13,347 nt of DNA, from the NCBI GenBank assembly GCA_002422065.1, contig DITO01000176.1, forward strand, positions 1 to 13,347, written 5' to 3'. Of this stretch, positions 1 to 6,609 are shown one piece after another (the stretch's first letter is position 1; every line of letters begins with the position of its first letter). This stretch comes from Erysipelotrichaceae bacterium UBA6182. Its GTDB lineage: Bacteria > Bacillota_I > Bacilli_A > Erysipelotrichales > Erysipelotrichaceae. Below the pieces are notes generated by a model. It did not search any database. It had not been told where the DNA came from and saw only the letters and a program-made list of their open reading frames with translations. The position numbers and the translations under genes are program-made.

Positions 1-548
1 GCAATCTTTTTGGTATGACCTTTCATAATGATATCATTAGATCCAGCGACGACGAGAGTTGGGACATTGATTTGATGTAACATTTTATCAGAAATCATCG
101 GTTCTTCAAGCATCATTTTCAAATTAGGATTGCCAGAGAGCTCATAATCTCTTTTTGCATAAAAATTAAATCTGGGTTTGACACCACTCGGATACAGGTT
201 TGCACCCATGACAATGATTTTCTTTAACCAACTTGGTTGTTTTGACGCTATGATTAAACATAAAATACCACCATCTGAGAATCCTACTAAAGAGACATTG
301 CTTAGGTTTAACTTCTCAATCATTTGCTTAATATCCAAAGCCATCGTTTCATAATGAAATTCATTGGTCATTGTGCTTTGACCATGGTTTCTGGAATCAA
401 CAGCATAGACGGTATACACTCGACTTAACTCTTCGATCGCATGTGCAAATATCTGATGATCTTCTCCATTGCCATGAAGTAAAACTAAAGGATCTCCATA
501 ACCTGTTTTTTCATAAAATAAAGTGACTTCCTTAAGATTGATGAACAT
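1..548 (-). CDS. alpha/beta hydrolase, C-terminal part beyond the window
   Basis: Reading leftward from the ATG at 548 gives 182 residues with no stop before the window edge, so the C-terminus is missing. The fold is a single-domain alpha/beta hydrolase. Residues 21-27 (LVLLHGN) carry the oxyanion-hole HG motif, D51-x-R-x-H55-G follows strand 4, and G89-F-S91-D-G-G is the nucleophile elbow with Ser91 as the likely catalytic serine. VVAGSND (166-172) supplies the probable catalytic Asp172. The expected catalytic histidine lies outside the window. The start is supported by AAGGAG six bases upstream. The protein has no signal peptide, so it is probably a cytoplasmic esterase- or lipase-like enzyme. 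The substrate cannot be told from sequence. The family is secure; the specific function is unknown. Confidence 0.9.
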   Translation of the reverse strand, partial: MFINLKEVTLFYEKTGYGDPLVLLHGNGEDHQIFAHAIEELSRVYTVYAVDSRNHGQSTMTNEFHYETMALDIKQMIEKLNLSNVSLVGFSDGGILCLIIASKQPSWLKKIIVMGANLYPSGVKPRFNFYAKRDYELSGNPNLKMMLEEPMISDKMLHQINVPTLVVAGSNDIIMKGHTKKI

Positions 549-642
549 GAGTTCTCCTTTTCATTTAACTAATAGTATTTAATTGTTTAAAAAAATTAAT
601 TAGTTTAATTATTCAGTTTTGATGGTCTTTGATAATGGAATA

Positions 643-671
643 ATTATAGTGTAGCTAACTATAATCTACAA
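643..671 (-). promoter_or_regulatory. sigma-A-type promoter for the alpha/beta hydrolase gene
   Basis: On the minus strand, TTGTAG (671-666) is followed by a 17-base spacer and a perfect TATAAT (648-643). Transcription would start near 636, giving a leader of about 88 bases before the ATG at 548. The -35 box overlaps the outer arm of the terminator palindrome of the tRNA gene just upstream. Confidence 0.6.
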
Positions 672-717
672 GAATTAAAAAAAGTTTAACATCATCGTGT
701 TAAACTTTGAATTCTTG
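669..717 (-). terminator. Rho-independent terminator of tRNA-Ser, inside a longer palindrome
   Basis: Read on the minus strand, just after the tRNA CCA end, AAAGTTTAACA and TGTTAAACTTT form an 11-bp stem with a six-base loop (about 680-707), followed by a run of seven Ts counting the stem end. Outside this, CAAGAATT (717-710) and AATTCTTG (676-669) are also perfectly complementary, so the palindrome continues past the U-tract. The plus strand has no T-run after the stem, so termination should act on leftward transcripts. Confidence 0.75.
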
Positions 718-718
718 A

Positions 719-807
719 TGGCGGAGAAAGTGGGATTTGAACCCACGCGAGTGTGACCTCCTAACGGTTTTCGAGACCGTCCCCTTAAGCCGCTTGGGTA
801 TTTCTCC
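719..807 (-). tRNA. tRNA-Ser(CGA)
   Basis: The minus strand folds as a complete class II tRNA of 89 bases. The acceptor stem is GGAGAAA/TTTCTCC, the discriminator base is G and CCA is encoded. The anticodon stem ACGGT/ACCGT encloses the loop CTCGAAA, giving anticodon CGA (reads UCG). The T-arm GTGGG-TTCAAAT-CCCAC is intact, and a long variable arm of about 17 bases is typical of serine tRNAs. The gene starts six bases after the stop codon of the upstream CPBP protease gene on the same strand. I see no convincing promoter of its own, so it may be processed from the protease transcript. A terminator follows directly. Confidence 0.96.
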
Positions 808-813
808 AAAGTA

Positions 814-1533
814 TTAAACTAGAAAAGGAAGTTGAATAATTCCAAACATATGTAAACCAATGGTATTAATGGCAAGATTAGCAAACATATGGATCATCCA
901 ACTTGAAACAAAGTTTTCATTTCGCTCATTGAGTAGGATAAAGAATATTCCAACAAAAAACAAGCCTATAATCGAAATTATAACTAGAATTGGATGTGCC
1001 CAATCGCCAACGATGCCAATATGATAGATGGCAAAGAGTATACTGCTTAAAAAATATGTTCTTATTTTTCCAAGAATTGGACTTACACTAAAATAACCAA
1101 ATCCACGAAAGAAGAATTCTTCTATCCATGAGTTGATAATCGAAATATAAAGAGCAACATAAATGAAGTTTTCTTTACTAACATTTACATTAGTTAATAA
1201 CGAAGATTTAATTGACTCGAATGAAAGAAAAGATTGGACTAATGTGAATGCAACTAGGATAAAAATATATACAACTAATCCAAATAGAAGTGAATTAAGC
1301 AACGTTCTTCCTTTGAATTTGATTGAACCAAATGGATTTAAACTTGGATAACGTATATATAGAAAGAAAGGAATGCCAACAAACATTGAAACTTTAATCA
1401 TTGATCGCTGCCAGTAACTAAAGTTAAAGTAGGGTTCAATAAAAAGAAGGAGGAAACTTCCTAAAATAAATACCATCAAAATCAGGATATTCATTTTAGA
1501 TTTATCTATGTGATTGTGTTTTGATAAGTTCAT
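814..1533 (-). CDS. CPBP-family intramembrane metalloprotease
   Basis: This is a 239-residue integral membrane protein, mostly hydrophobic, with about six to eight membrane segments. It carries the three CPBP (CAAX protease and bacteriocin-processing, Abi/Rce1-like) motifs: E138-E139-F-F-F-R143, F-A-I-Y-H171, and H215-M-F-A-N219. In this family the two glutamates and the histidine/asparagine residues form the metal-binding catalytic centre within the membrane. An ATG 30 bases further upstream (1563) is in frame, but the ATG at 1533 has TAAGGA seven bases before it and the upstream one does not, so I prefer 1533. Known relatives process CAAX-type peptides or bacteriocins, or give bacteriocin immunity; no bacteriocin gene is visible nearby, so the substrate is unknown. 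The gene runs into tRNA-Ser six bases downstream. Confidence 0.88.
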   Translation of the reverse strand: MNLSKHNHIDKSKMNILILMVFILGSFLLLFIEPYFNFSYWQRSMIKVSMFVGIPFFLYIRYPSLNPFGSIKFKGRTLLNSLLFGLVVYIFILVAFTLVQSFLSFESIKSSLLTNVNVSKENFIYVALYISIINSWIEEFFFRGFGYFSVSPILGKIRTYFLSSILFAIYHIGIVGDWAHPILVIISIIGLFFVGIFFILLNERNENFVSSWMIHMFANLAINTIGLHMFGIIQLPFLV

Positions 1534-1540
1534 CTTAGAT

Positions 1541-1546
1541 TCCTTA
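1541..1546 (-). promoter_or_regulatory. ribosome-binding site that sets the CPBP protease start
   Basis: TAAGGA on the minus strand lies seven bases upstream of the ATG at 1533. The in-frame ATG at 1563 has no comparable site, which argues for the shorter, 239-residue protein. Confidence 0.65.
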
Positions 1547-1707
1547 ATTATATATATCAACATCTTACCATGGTGGAATAGTTTGCGAGCAGTTTATCAT
1601 TAAATAGTGTCTAAGTGAATAAAATTTAATAGTTCTAAATCACTTGCATACATATTCTTGTAATAATTTAAATTAGATTCATGAAAATTTTCATTAAGCC
1701 CTTACAT

Positions 1708-1736
1708 TTGATAAATTGTGAAAACAAAAATGTAAA
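1708..1736 (-). promoter_or_regulatory. candidate leftward promoter for the CPBP protease and tRNA-Ser
   Basis: On the minus strand TTTACA (1736-1731), a 17-base spacer and TATCAA (1713-1708) resemble a sigma-A promoter; the -35 matches consensus at five of six positions, the -10 only at four. Transcription would begin near 1701, leaving a leader of about 168 bases. The spacer contains TTTCACAATT, which recurs in the spacer of the divergent oppA promoter. The assignment is tentative. Confidence 0.4.
1714..1723 (-). repeat. 10-base element, leftward copy (candidate operator)
   Basis: TTTCACAATT read on the minus strand, located between the -35 and -10 of the candidate leftward promoter. It is an exact inverted copy of the element at 1791-1800. 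The two copies face away from each other, each in the sense of its own promoter. No function is established. Confidence 0.4.
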
Positions 1737-1784
1737 AACTTTCATAAATACTATGCAACATTTACAAAAAAACAGTGTATTTTA

Positions 1785-1813
1785 TTGACATTTCACAATT
1801 CTATCACTATAAT
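1785..1813 (+). promoter_or_regulatory. consensus sigma-A promoter of the opp operon
   Basis: Perfect TTGACA (1785-1790), exactly 17 bases, then perfect TATAAT (1808-1813). Transcription should start near 1820, giving a 38-base leader that ends with AAGGAGG (1847-1853) and the oppA ATG at 1858. Such a complete match predicts strong expression, as expected for an abundant binding lipoprotein. Confidence 0.9.
1791..1800 (+). repeat. 10-base element, rightward copy (candidate operator)
   Basis: TTTCACAATT directly follows the -35 box in the spacer of the opp promoter. It is the inverted partner of 1714-1723, with 67 bases between the two copies. A repressor bound here would cover the promoter core, but this is inference from position only. 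Confidence 0.4.
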
Positions 1814-1857
1814 TACGACATACGGTGAAATATTCTGTATTCTCATAAGGAGGAGAA

Positions 1858-3651
1858 ATGAAAAAATTATTATCTCTTGCGGTAATAGCTCTAGTTGCTC
1901 TTTCCATGGCTGCGTGTGCCCCTACGCCTACTACACCAGCTGAAGGAAAAGGAACAGTTGTTATCGGGACTCCTGCATTTAGCGGAAACTTAATCAATGG
2001 CTTTGGAAACAGCGCTTATGATGTAATTGTCCGTAACATGATCTGGGGTTATGCTACCTATACTACAACTATTGGTGGAGAAATCGTCTTAGACACAACT
2101 GTTGTTAAAACAGTTACAACATCACTTGATGATGCAGGAAACAAAACTTACACATTTGAGTTAAATACTAACTTAGTGTGGTCAGATGGAACTGCTATCA
2201 CTGCTGATGACTATGTATTCGGTATGTTATTTGCTGCATCACCAGAATGGCGTGCAGCTGGTGCAGTCGATACAACTGGTCGTGACCTATTAGGGTATAC
2301 TGCTTACAACACTGGTGATACAAAAGTATTCGAAGGTGTTAAGAAATTAGGAACTCACTCATTCTCATTAACTATTGATGCGTCTAAGCTTCCTTACTTC
2401 TACGAAACTTTATATGTTTCTGCTTCACCTACACCTCTACATGTTTGGGGTAAAGATATTACAATCGGTACAGACGGATCTTCATTAGTTGGAGATTTAG
2501 CTCCTGCTGCTGCTTATGTTGCTGGAACTGAACGTTTCGCTCCTTCAGTAGTATCTGGTCCATTCACATTCGTTTCAAACATTGACAAACGTATGACCAC
2601 TAAGTTTAACCCTTTATTCGTTGGTGACTACCGCGGAAACAAAGCTAAGCTTGATACAGTAATCATTCAAGAAGTTAACCAAGATCTAGATGTTGATTTA
2701 GTAATCGCTGGTGATGTTGACATCGTAACTGGTGTTATCCAAGATGACAAGATCAAAAAAGCTCTAGTATCTGATCAAGTTGATATGCTTAACTACAAAC
2801 GTAATGGTTATGGATTCATCGGATTCTCTGGTGACTTCGAACAAACTGCTGACAAGAACTATCGTCAAGCTGTTGCTCATTTAATTGACCGTCAACAATT
2901 CGTAACTACTATCTTAGGTGGTTATGGTGCTATGGTTAACTCTGAGTATGGACTTGCACAATGGATGTATGATGCTAAAGCTGCTGAGTTAGGCGATGTA
3001 TTAACTAACTATGTAGTTAACATTGATCGTGCTAATGATTTATTAGACTTAACTGATTACATATTTGAAGCTGATGGAACAACTCCTTGGGACCGCACTA
3101 AAGCTGTTGCTGGTTACTGGAGACATAATGCTGCTGGTGAAGTTTTAATTCACAACCACTTTGGTTCAACTAATAACCCAATTTCTGACTTAATTAACTC
3201 AGAATGGCCAAAAGGCATGAATCAAGCTGGTATCCAATTCTATCTAGAATATGGTGGATTCGATGCTCTATTAGGTAACTACTATGTAGAAGATCCTGAA
3301 AACCGTTTCTTCCATTCATACAACTTAGCAACTAACTTCTCAGTTGCTTATGACCCATATCTCTCACTACACAGTGATTTCTATGGTCAATATAGCCAAA
3401 ATCCTACTGGTACACAAGATCCAGAAATTGACCGTTTAACATTAGCTATGAGAAGCTTAGAACCTACACAAAAAGATGAGTACTTAGAACTATGGTTTGA
3501 ATACCAACAAGTATGGAATGATCTGTTACCACAACTTCCACTTTACTCTAACGTTTACTTCGATATCTTCAATGTACGTGTTTCTGGCTTAGCAACTAAC
3601 CCACTATGGACAGTTGGTCGCGCGATTATTGACGTATCTGTTGCAGATTAA
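1858..3651 (+). CDS. oppA: oligopeptide ABC transporter, substrate-binding lipoprotein
   Basis: This 597-residue protein begins with a lipoprotein signal: MKK, a hydrophobic stretch at residues 4-19, and the lipobox M-A-A-C20. Cys20 should be lipid-modified and anchor the mature protein outside the membrane, with a Thr/Pro-rich linker (22-28). The rest matches the family 5 extracellular solute-binding proteins. The family signature is visible around residues 98-127 (YTFELNTNLVWSDGTAITAD and following), and length is near the usual 540-600. It captures peptides for import by the permease and ATPases encoded directly downstream. A consensus promoter and a strong AAGGAGG site precede it, and a hairpin follows, both consistent with higher output than the other subunits. 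Peptide specificity cannot be deduced; related proteins can also bind dipeptides, nickel or sugars. Confidence 0.93.
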   Translation: MKKLLSLAVIALVALSMAACAPTPTTPAEGKGTVVIGTPAFSGNLINGFGNSAYDVIVRNMIWGYATYTTTIGGEIVLDTTVVKTVTTSLDDAGNKTYTFELNTNLVWSDGTAITADDYVFGMLFAASPEWRAAGAVDTTGRDLLGYTAYNTGDTKVFEGVKKLGTHSFSLTIDASKLPYFYETLYVSASPTPLHVWGKDITIGTDGSSLVGDLAPAAAYVAGTERFAPSVVSGPFTFVSNIDKRMTTKFNPLFVGDYRGNKAKLDTVIIQEVNQDLDVDLVIAGDVDIVTGVIQDDKIKKALVSDQVDMLNYKRNGYGFIGFSGDFEQTADKNYRQAVAHLIDRQQFVTTILGGYGAMVNSEYGLAQWMYDAKAAELGDVLTNYVVNIDRANDLLDLTDYIFEADGTTPWDRTKAVAGYWRHNAAGEVLIHNHFGSTNNPISDLINSEWPKGMNQAGIQFYLEYGGFDALLGNYYVEDPENRFFHSYNLATNFSVAYDPYLSLHSDFYGQYSQNPTGTQDPEIDRLTLAMRSLEPTQKDEYLELWFEYQQVWNDLLPQLPLYSNVYFDIFNVRVSGLATNPLWTVGRAIIDVSVAD

Positions 3652-3670
3652 GTAGAAATTTAATATAATT

Positions 3671-3708
3671 AACTGAAGGGGATAGGCTTGTACTATCGCC
3701 CTTTAGTT
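3671..3708 (+). promoter_or_regulatory. intercistronic hairpin between oppA and oppB
   Basis: AACTGAAGGGGATAG (3671-3685) pairs with 3693-3708 around a seven-base loop, giving about 15 base pairs including one G-U pair and one bulged G. Only three Ts follow, so it is unlikely to be a full terminator. Such hairpins after binding-protein genes usually stabilise the upstream mRNA or cause partial termination, raising OppA relative to the membrane subunits; that role is inferred here. Confidence 0.65.
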
Positions 3709-3728
3709 TCTATAAGGAGATTCACAAT

Positions 3729-4703
3729 ATGCTAAAATTCTTACTCAAGCGTATCATCTTATTAATTCCTGTAATTTTCATTATTTCCATAATGTTATTT
3801 GGGATGTTTAAACTAATGCCAGGAGATCCAGTACTTTTAATGTTACCTCCTGATTTACGTTCACAAGCGGAACGAGATTTTTACTATAACGCTTATCGTG
3901 AAAAATTAGGTTTAGATAAATCGATCCCTGAACAGTATGTAGCTTGGGTTGGTAATATTGCGCGTCTTGATTTTGGAACGTCGATAACTAATAACAGACC
4001 AGTTCGCGAAGTTATAGCAAGACCATTGCAAAACTCAATAGTCCTTAATAGTTTTTCAATTATTTTGGCGTTTGTTATATCCATACCAGTAGGAATTAAA
4101 TCCGCAGTCAAACGACACTCTTTCTTTGATTCCTTTTGGCAAGTGTTTTCACTCGTTGGATTATCAGTGCCAGTATTCTTTATTGGTCTCATTTTAATCT
4201 TCACATTTGCAATACAACTTCGTTGGTTACCAGCAGGTGGTATGCCTAGAATGCAAGATGACGGCAGTTTTGCCTATTTCTTGCAGTGGTCTAGATACTT
4301 AATCCTCCCTATAACAACCTTAACCATAGGTTCATTAGCGGGTACGACACGATATGTTCGTAATGCAATGATAGAAATTATAGGTAAAGACTATATTCGT
4401 ACAGCTCGATCAAAAGGGCTCAATGAAAAAGTTATTATTTATACCCACGCTTTTAGAAACGCTTTAATTCCTGTTGTAACCTTAGTAGCCGGTTCATTAG
4501 TGGCTTTATTTGGTGGATCAGCAATTACAGAAAGTATCTTTACTTGGAATGGTATTGGACGGGTTCTTATTGATTCACTCAATAGTAGAGACTACATGGT
4601 TGTATTAACTATGAATATCTTTTATGCAGTGCTGTCTTTAACAGCAAATCTAATCATGGACATTGGCTATGCGCTTGTTGATCCACGTGTTAAATTGAAC
4701 TAA
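3729..4703 (+). CDS. oppB: oligopeptide ABC transporter, permease OppB
   Basis: This 324-residue permease has the family's usual length and about six transmembrane segments, the first at residues 9-29. The N-terminal MLKFLLKRIILLIP and the following L-M-P-G-D-P (29-34) are typical of OppB/DppB. The cytoplasmic EAA coupling motif lies at about 225-247 (TARSKGLNEKVIIYTHAFRN), which docks on the ATPase subunits. Other family landmarks are ESIFTWNGIGR (268-278) and YALVDPR (314-320). AAGGAGA eight bases upstream supports the ATG. It follows the hairpin after oppA and is thirteen bases before oppC. With OppC it forms the translocation pore. I see nothing unusual in this subunit. Confidence 0.95.
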   Translation: MLKFLLKRIILLIPVIFIISIMLFGMFKLMPGDPVLLMLPPDLRSQAERDFYYNAYREKLGLDKSIPEQYVAWVGNIARLDFGTSITNNRPVREVIARPLQNSIVLNSFSIILAFVISIPVGIKSAVKRHSFFDSFWQVFSLVGLSVPVFFIGLILIFTFAIQLRWLPAGGMPRMQDDGSFAYFLQWSRYLILPITTLTIGSLAGTTRYVRNAMIEIIGKDYIRTARSKGLNEKVIIYTHAFRNALIPVVTLVAGSLVALFGGSAITESIFTWNGIGRVLIDSLNSRDYMVVLTMNIFYAVLSLTANLIMDIGYALVDPRVKLN

Positions 4704-4716
4704 GGGGTAATCAACA

Positions 4717-6600
4717 ATGTCAAATTCAAACAAACCAAAACCGATTTTAAATGCATTCTCTTCTTTTGGAAGAACCATACTTTCATTGTTTACTTTTGGT
4801 AGCATGAACAGAACTTCAAGAAGTGTACTTGAAGAAGAAGCTATCACATCTCCAAGTAAAACTATTGTTAAGAACTTTCTGAGAAACAAATTAGCAATTG
4901 TTGGACTTTCAGGGATTGTTTTAATGGTTATTTTTGTGTTTGGTGGTTCCTACCTTGTTCCATTCGATGTTTTATCTGGTGAATGGGCTCATAAAAACTT
5001 ACCACCTTCCAATAATATGTTGAAGTTTCCTGATGAACTTAGAACACAAGGCATTGAACAGATCGTTTCTGGTCGTAGTTTCTCTGTAGGACTTGATAAA
5101 TCAGGTAAAATCCACACATGGGGAATTGATGTTAGTGAAATATTAACAGTCCCTGAAGAAGTCAAAGCGGCTACAATTGTGAAAATTGCAGCAGGGGATG
5201 AACATGTGCTTGCACTTTCATCAACTGGAAAATTATTTGCATGGGGTAATAATTCATTTGAACAGGGATCTGTTCCTATGAGTATTTCAAATATTTTGAT
5301 GATTGAAAATGTTGTAGATATGGGTGGTGGAGACATCTTCTCATATATTATCACTGATAAAGGTCGTCTTTATGTTTGGGGAGGAACTCTATCTAATGGT
5401 TTAGATATTGTACCTACTCGTTTACAAGGTAATCTTGTATCTGCAGGGGCATCGACTGTAAGTATGCTTCTTCTCAAAGATGATCAAAGTATTGATTATC
5501 ATGGAGCACGTGGTACACAAATTTCTGAGATACCTGCTTACTTATTAAATGGCTCAGTAAAATTACAAAAAGTAGAAGCTAGTATTTATACTGGAATTGC
5601 TCTTGATACTAATGGTTTCATTCATCAATGGGGCTTTAGTGGAAATGGTATGAGAAATATTCCAGAAAAAGTAAGTTTTAATGATCCTAATCGTATTTCA
5701 TTCGTCGACATTCAAGCAGGTCGCAGACATTTTGTTGCGTTAGGTTCTGACGGTAACGTTTATGCTTGGGGAGATAATGAGTTTGGTCAACTTAAAGTAC
5801 CAGCTTCTCTTCAACAAGGTAAGACAGTGGCCATCTATACGGACTTCTTTCAAAACTATGCAGTGTTAGAAGACGGTGAGTTAGTTTCTTGGGGAATTAA
5901 AGGATTTATCCTTGGTTCTGATGAAAACGGTAAAGATATGTTTACACGCTTAATTCATGGTGGACGTATCACTATGACTGTTGGTGCAGTTGCGGTTTTA
6001 ATCTCAACGTTCCTCGGAGTATTAATTGGACTTATCGCTGGATTCTATGGAAAATGGGTGGATAACCTACTTATGCGTTTCGCTGAAATCGTAAGTTCAT
6101 TCCCTTTCTTACCACTAGCAATTACGTTATCAGCATTCCTTACTGGACAACTTGGTGAAAATCAACGAATCTTGATGATCATGGTTATTCTAGGTATTAT
6201 AAGTTGGCCAGGTCTTGCACGACTTGTGCGTGGACAGATTCTTGCGGAAAGAGAAAAAGAATTTGTACTTGCTGCGCGTGCACTTGGAATTAAATCAAAA
6301 ATTGTTATTATTCGACATATATTACCTAATGTTATTAACTTAATCATCGTTAGTATGACGTTAAGTTATGCAGGTAGTTTACTTACAGAAGCAGGATTAT
6401 CATTCTTAGGATTTGGTGTTAAACCTCCAAGTCCATCATGGGGAAATATGCTCACAGGAGCACAAAGACCTGAAGTTATTCAATTCTACTGGTGGAGATG
6501 GATTTTACCAGCTCTAGCGGTATTATTTACAGCATTAAGTGTTAACCTTGTGGGAGATGGCTTGCGTGAAGCTATGGATCCTCGAGCAAACGAGAAATAG
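4717..6600 (+). CDS. oppC: oligopeptide ABC transporter, permease OppC with an inserted seven-repeat RCC1-like beta-propeller
   Basis: At 627 residues this is about twice the usual OppC length of about 300-350. The permease parts are normal: N-terminal cytoplasmic segment, first membrane helix at 59-81, then LGSDENGKD (399-407), further helices, the EAA coupling motif at about 518-538 (AARALGIKSKIVIIRHILPN) and the C-terminal GDGLREAMDPR. Between the first helix and LGSDENGKD sit about 285 extra residues with seven repeats of roughly 43 residues. Each resembles the RCC1 pattern G-x-x-[HF]-x-x-A-L-x-x-x-G-x-[LV]-[YF]-x-W-G. The W-G pairs are at 135, 176, 221, 305, 351 and 392; repeat four has H262-G instead. 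By topology the propeller lies outside the membrane, where OppA docks. The reading frame is continuous and the start has AAGGGG nine bases upstream. The transporter role is certain; the propeller's role is unknown. Confidence 0.95.
   Translation: MSNSNKPKPILNAFSSFGRTILSLFTFGSMNRTSRSVLEEEAITSPSKTIVKNFLRNKLAIVGLSGIVLMVIFVFGGSYLVPFDVLSGEWAHKNLPPSNNMLKFPDELRTQGIEQIVSGRSFSVGLDKSGKIHTWGIDVSEILTVPEEVKAATIVKIAAGDEHVLALSSTGKLFAWGNNSFEQGSVPMSISNILMIENVVDMGGGDIFSYIITDKGRLYVWGGTLSNGLDIVPTRLQGNLVSAGASTVSMLLLKDDQSIDYHGARGTQISEIPAYLLNGSVKLQKVEASIYTGIALDTNGFIHQWGFSGNGMRNIPEKVSFNDPNRISFVDIQAGRRHFVALGSDGNVYAWGDNEFGQLKVPASLQQGKTVAIYTDFFQNYAVLEDGELVSWGIKGFILGSDENGKDMFTRLIHGGRITMTVGAVAVLISTFLGVLIGLIAGFYGKWVDNLLMRFAEIVSSFPFLPLAITLSAFLTGQLGENQRILMIMVILGIISWPGLARLVRGQILAEREKEFVLAARALGIKSKIVIIRHILPNVINLIIVSMTLSYAGSLLTEAGLSFLGFGVKPPSPSWGNMLTGAQRPEVIQFYWWRWILPALAVLFTALSVNLVGDGLREAMDPRANEK
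5050..5904 (+). other. RCC1-like seven-blade propeller insert within oppC
   Basis: This segment encodes residues 112-396 of OppC. Successive W-G anchors are spaced 41, 45, 41, 43, 46 and 41 residues apart, a regular blade period. Seven repeats match the blade number of classical RCC1 propellers. Blade four lacks the tryptophan and its GIAL/VLAL-like core strand reads VSMLLL, so it is the most diverged. Base composition and codon use look like the flanking permease sequence, so there is no obvious sign of a recent insertion. Confidence 0.88.
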
Positions 6601-6609
6601 GAGGTAGAC

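Noticed and set aside
1534..1563. Ten-residue longer start for the CPBP protease
   Set aside because: No ribosome-binding site precedes the ATG at 1563, while TAAGGA precedes the ATG at 1533 at good spacing.
1558..1857. Riboswitch or CcpA-type operator in the region before oppA
   Set aside because: The oppA leader is only 38 bases, too short for a riboswitch, and no catabolite-response palindrome was found.
3671..3708. oppA hairpin as a full terminator ending transcription before oppB
   Set aside because: Only three Ts follow the stem, and no promoter is visible before oppB, so readthrough is required for the downstream subunits.
3893..4204. Open frame of 103 codons opposite oppB
   Set aside because: It lies wholly within oppB, has no ribosome-binding site and has a composition unlike a real protein; the same applies to the open frame opposite oppC at 4989-5354.
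4717..6600. OppC-propeller arrangement as two merged genes or a frameshift artefact
   Set aside because: The frame is open throughout, the permease parts on both sides are complete, and the propeller repeats are regular in phase, so an in-frame insertion is the simplest reading.
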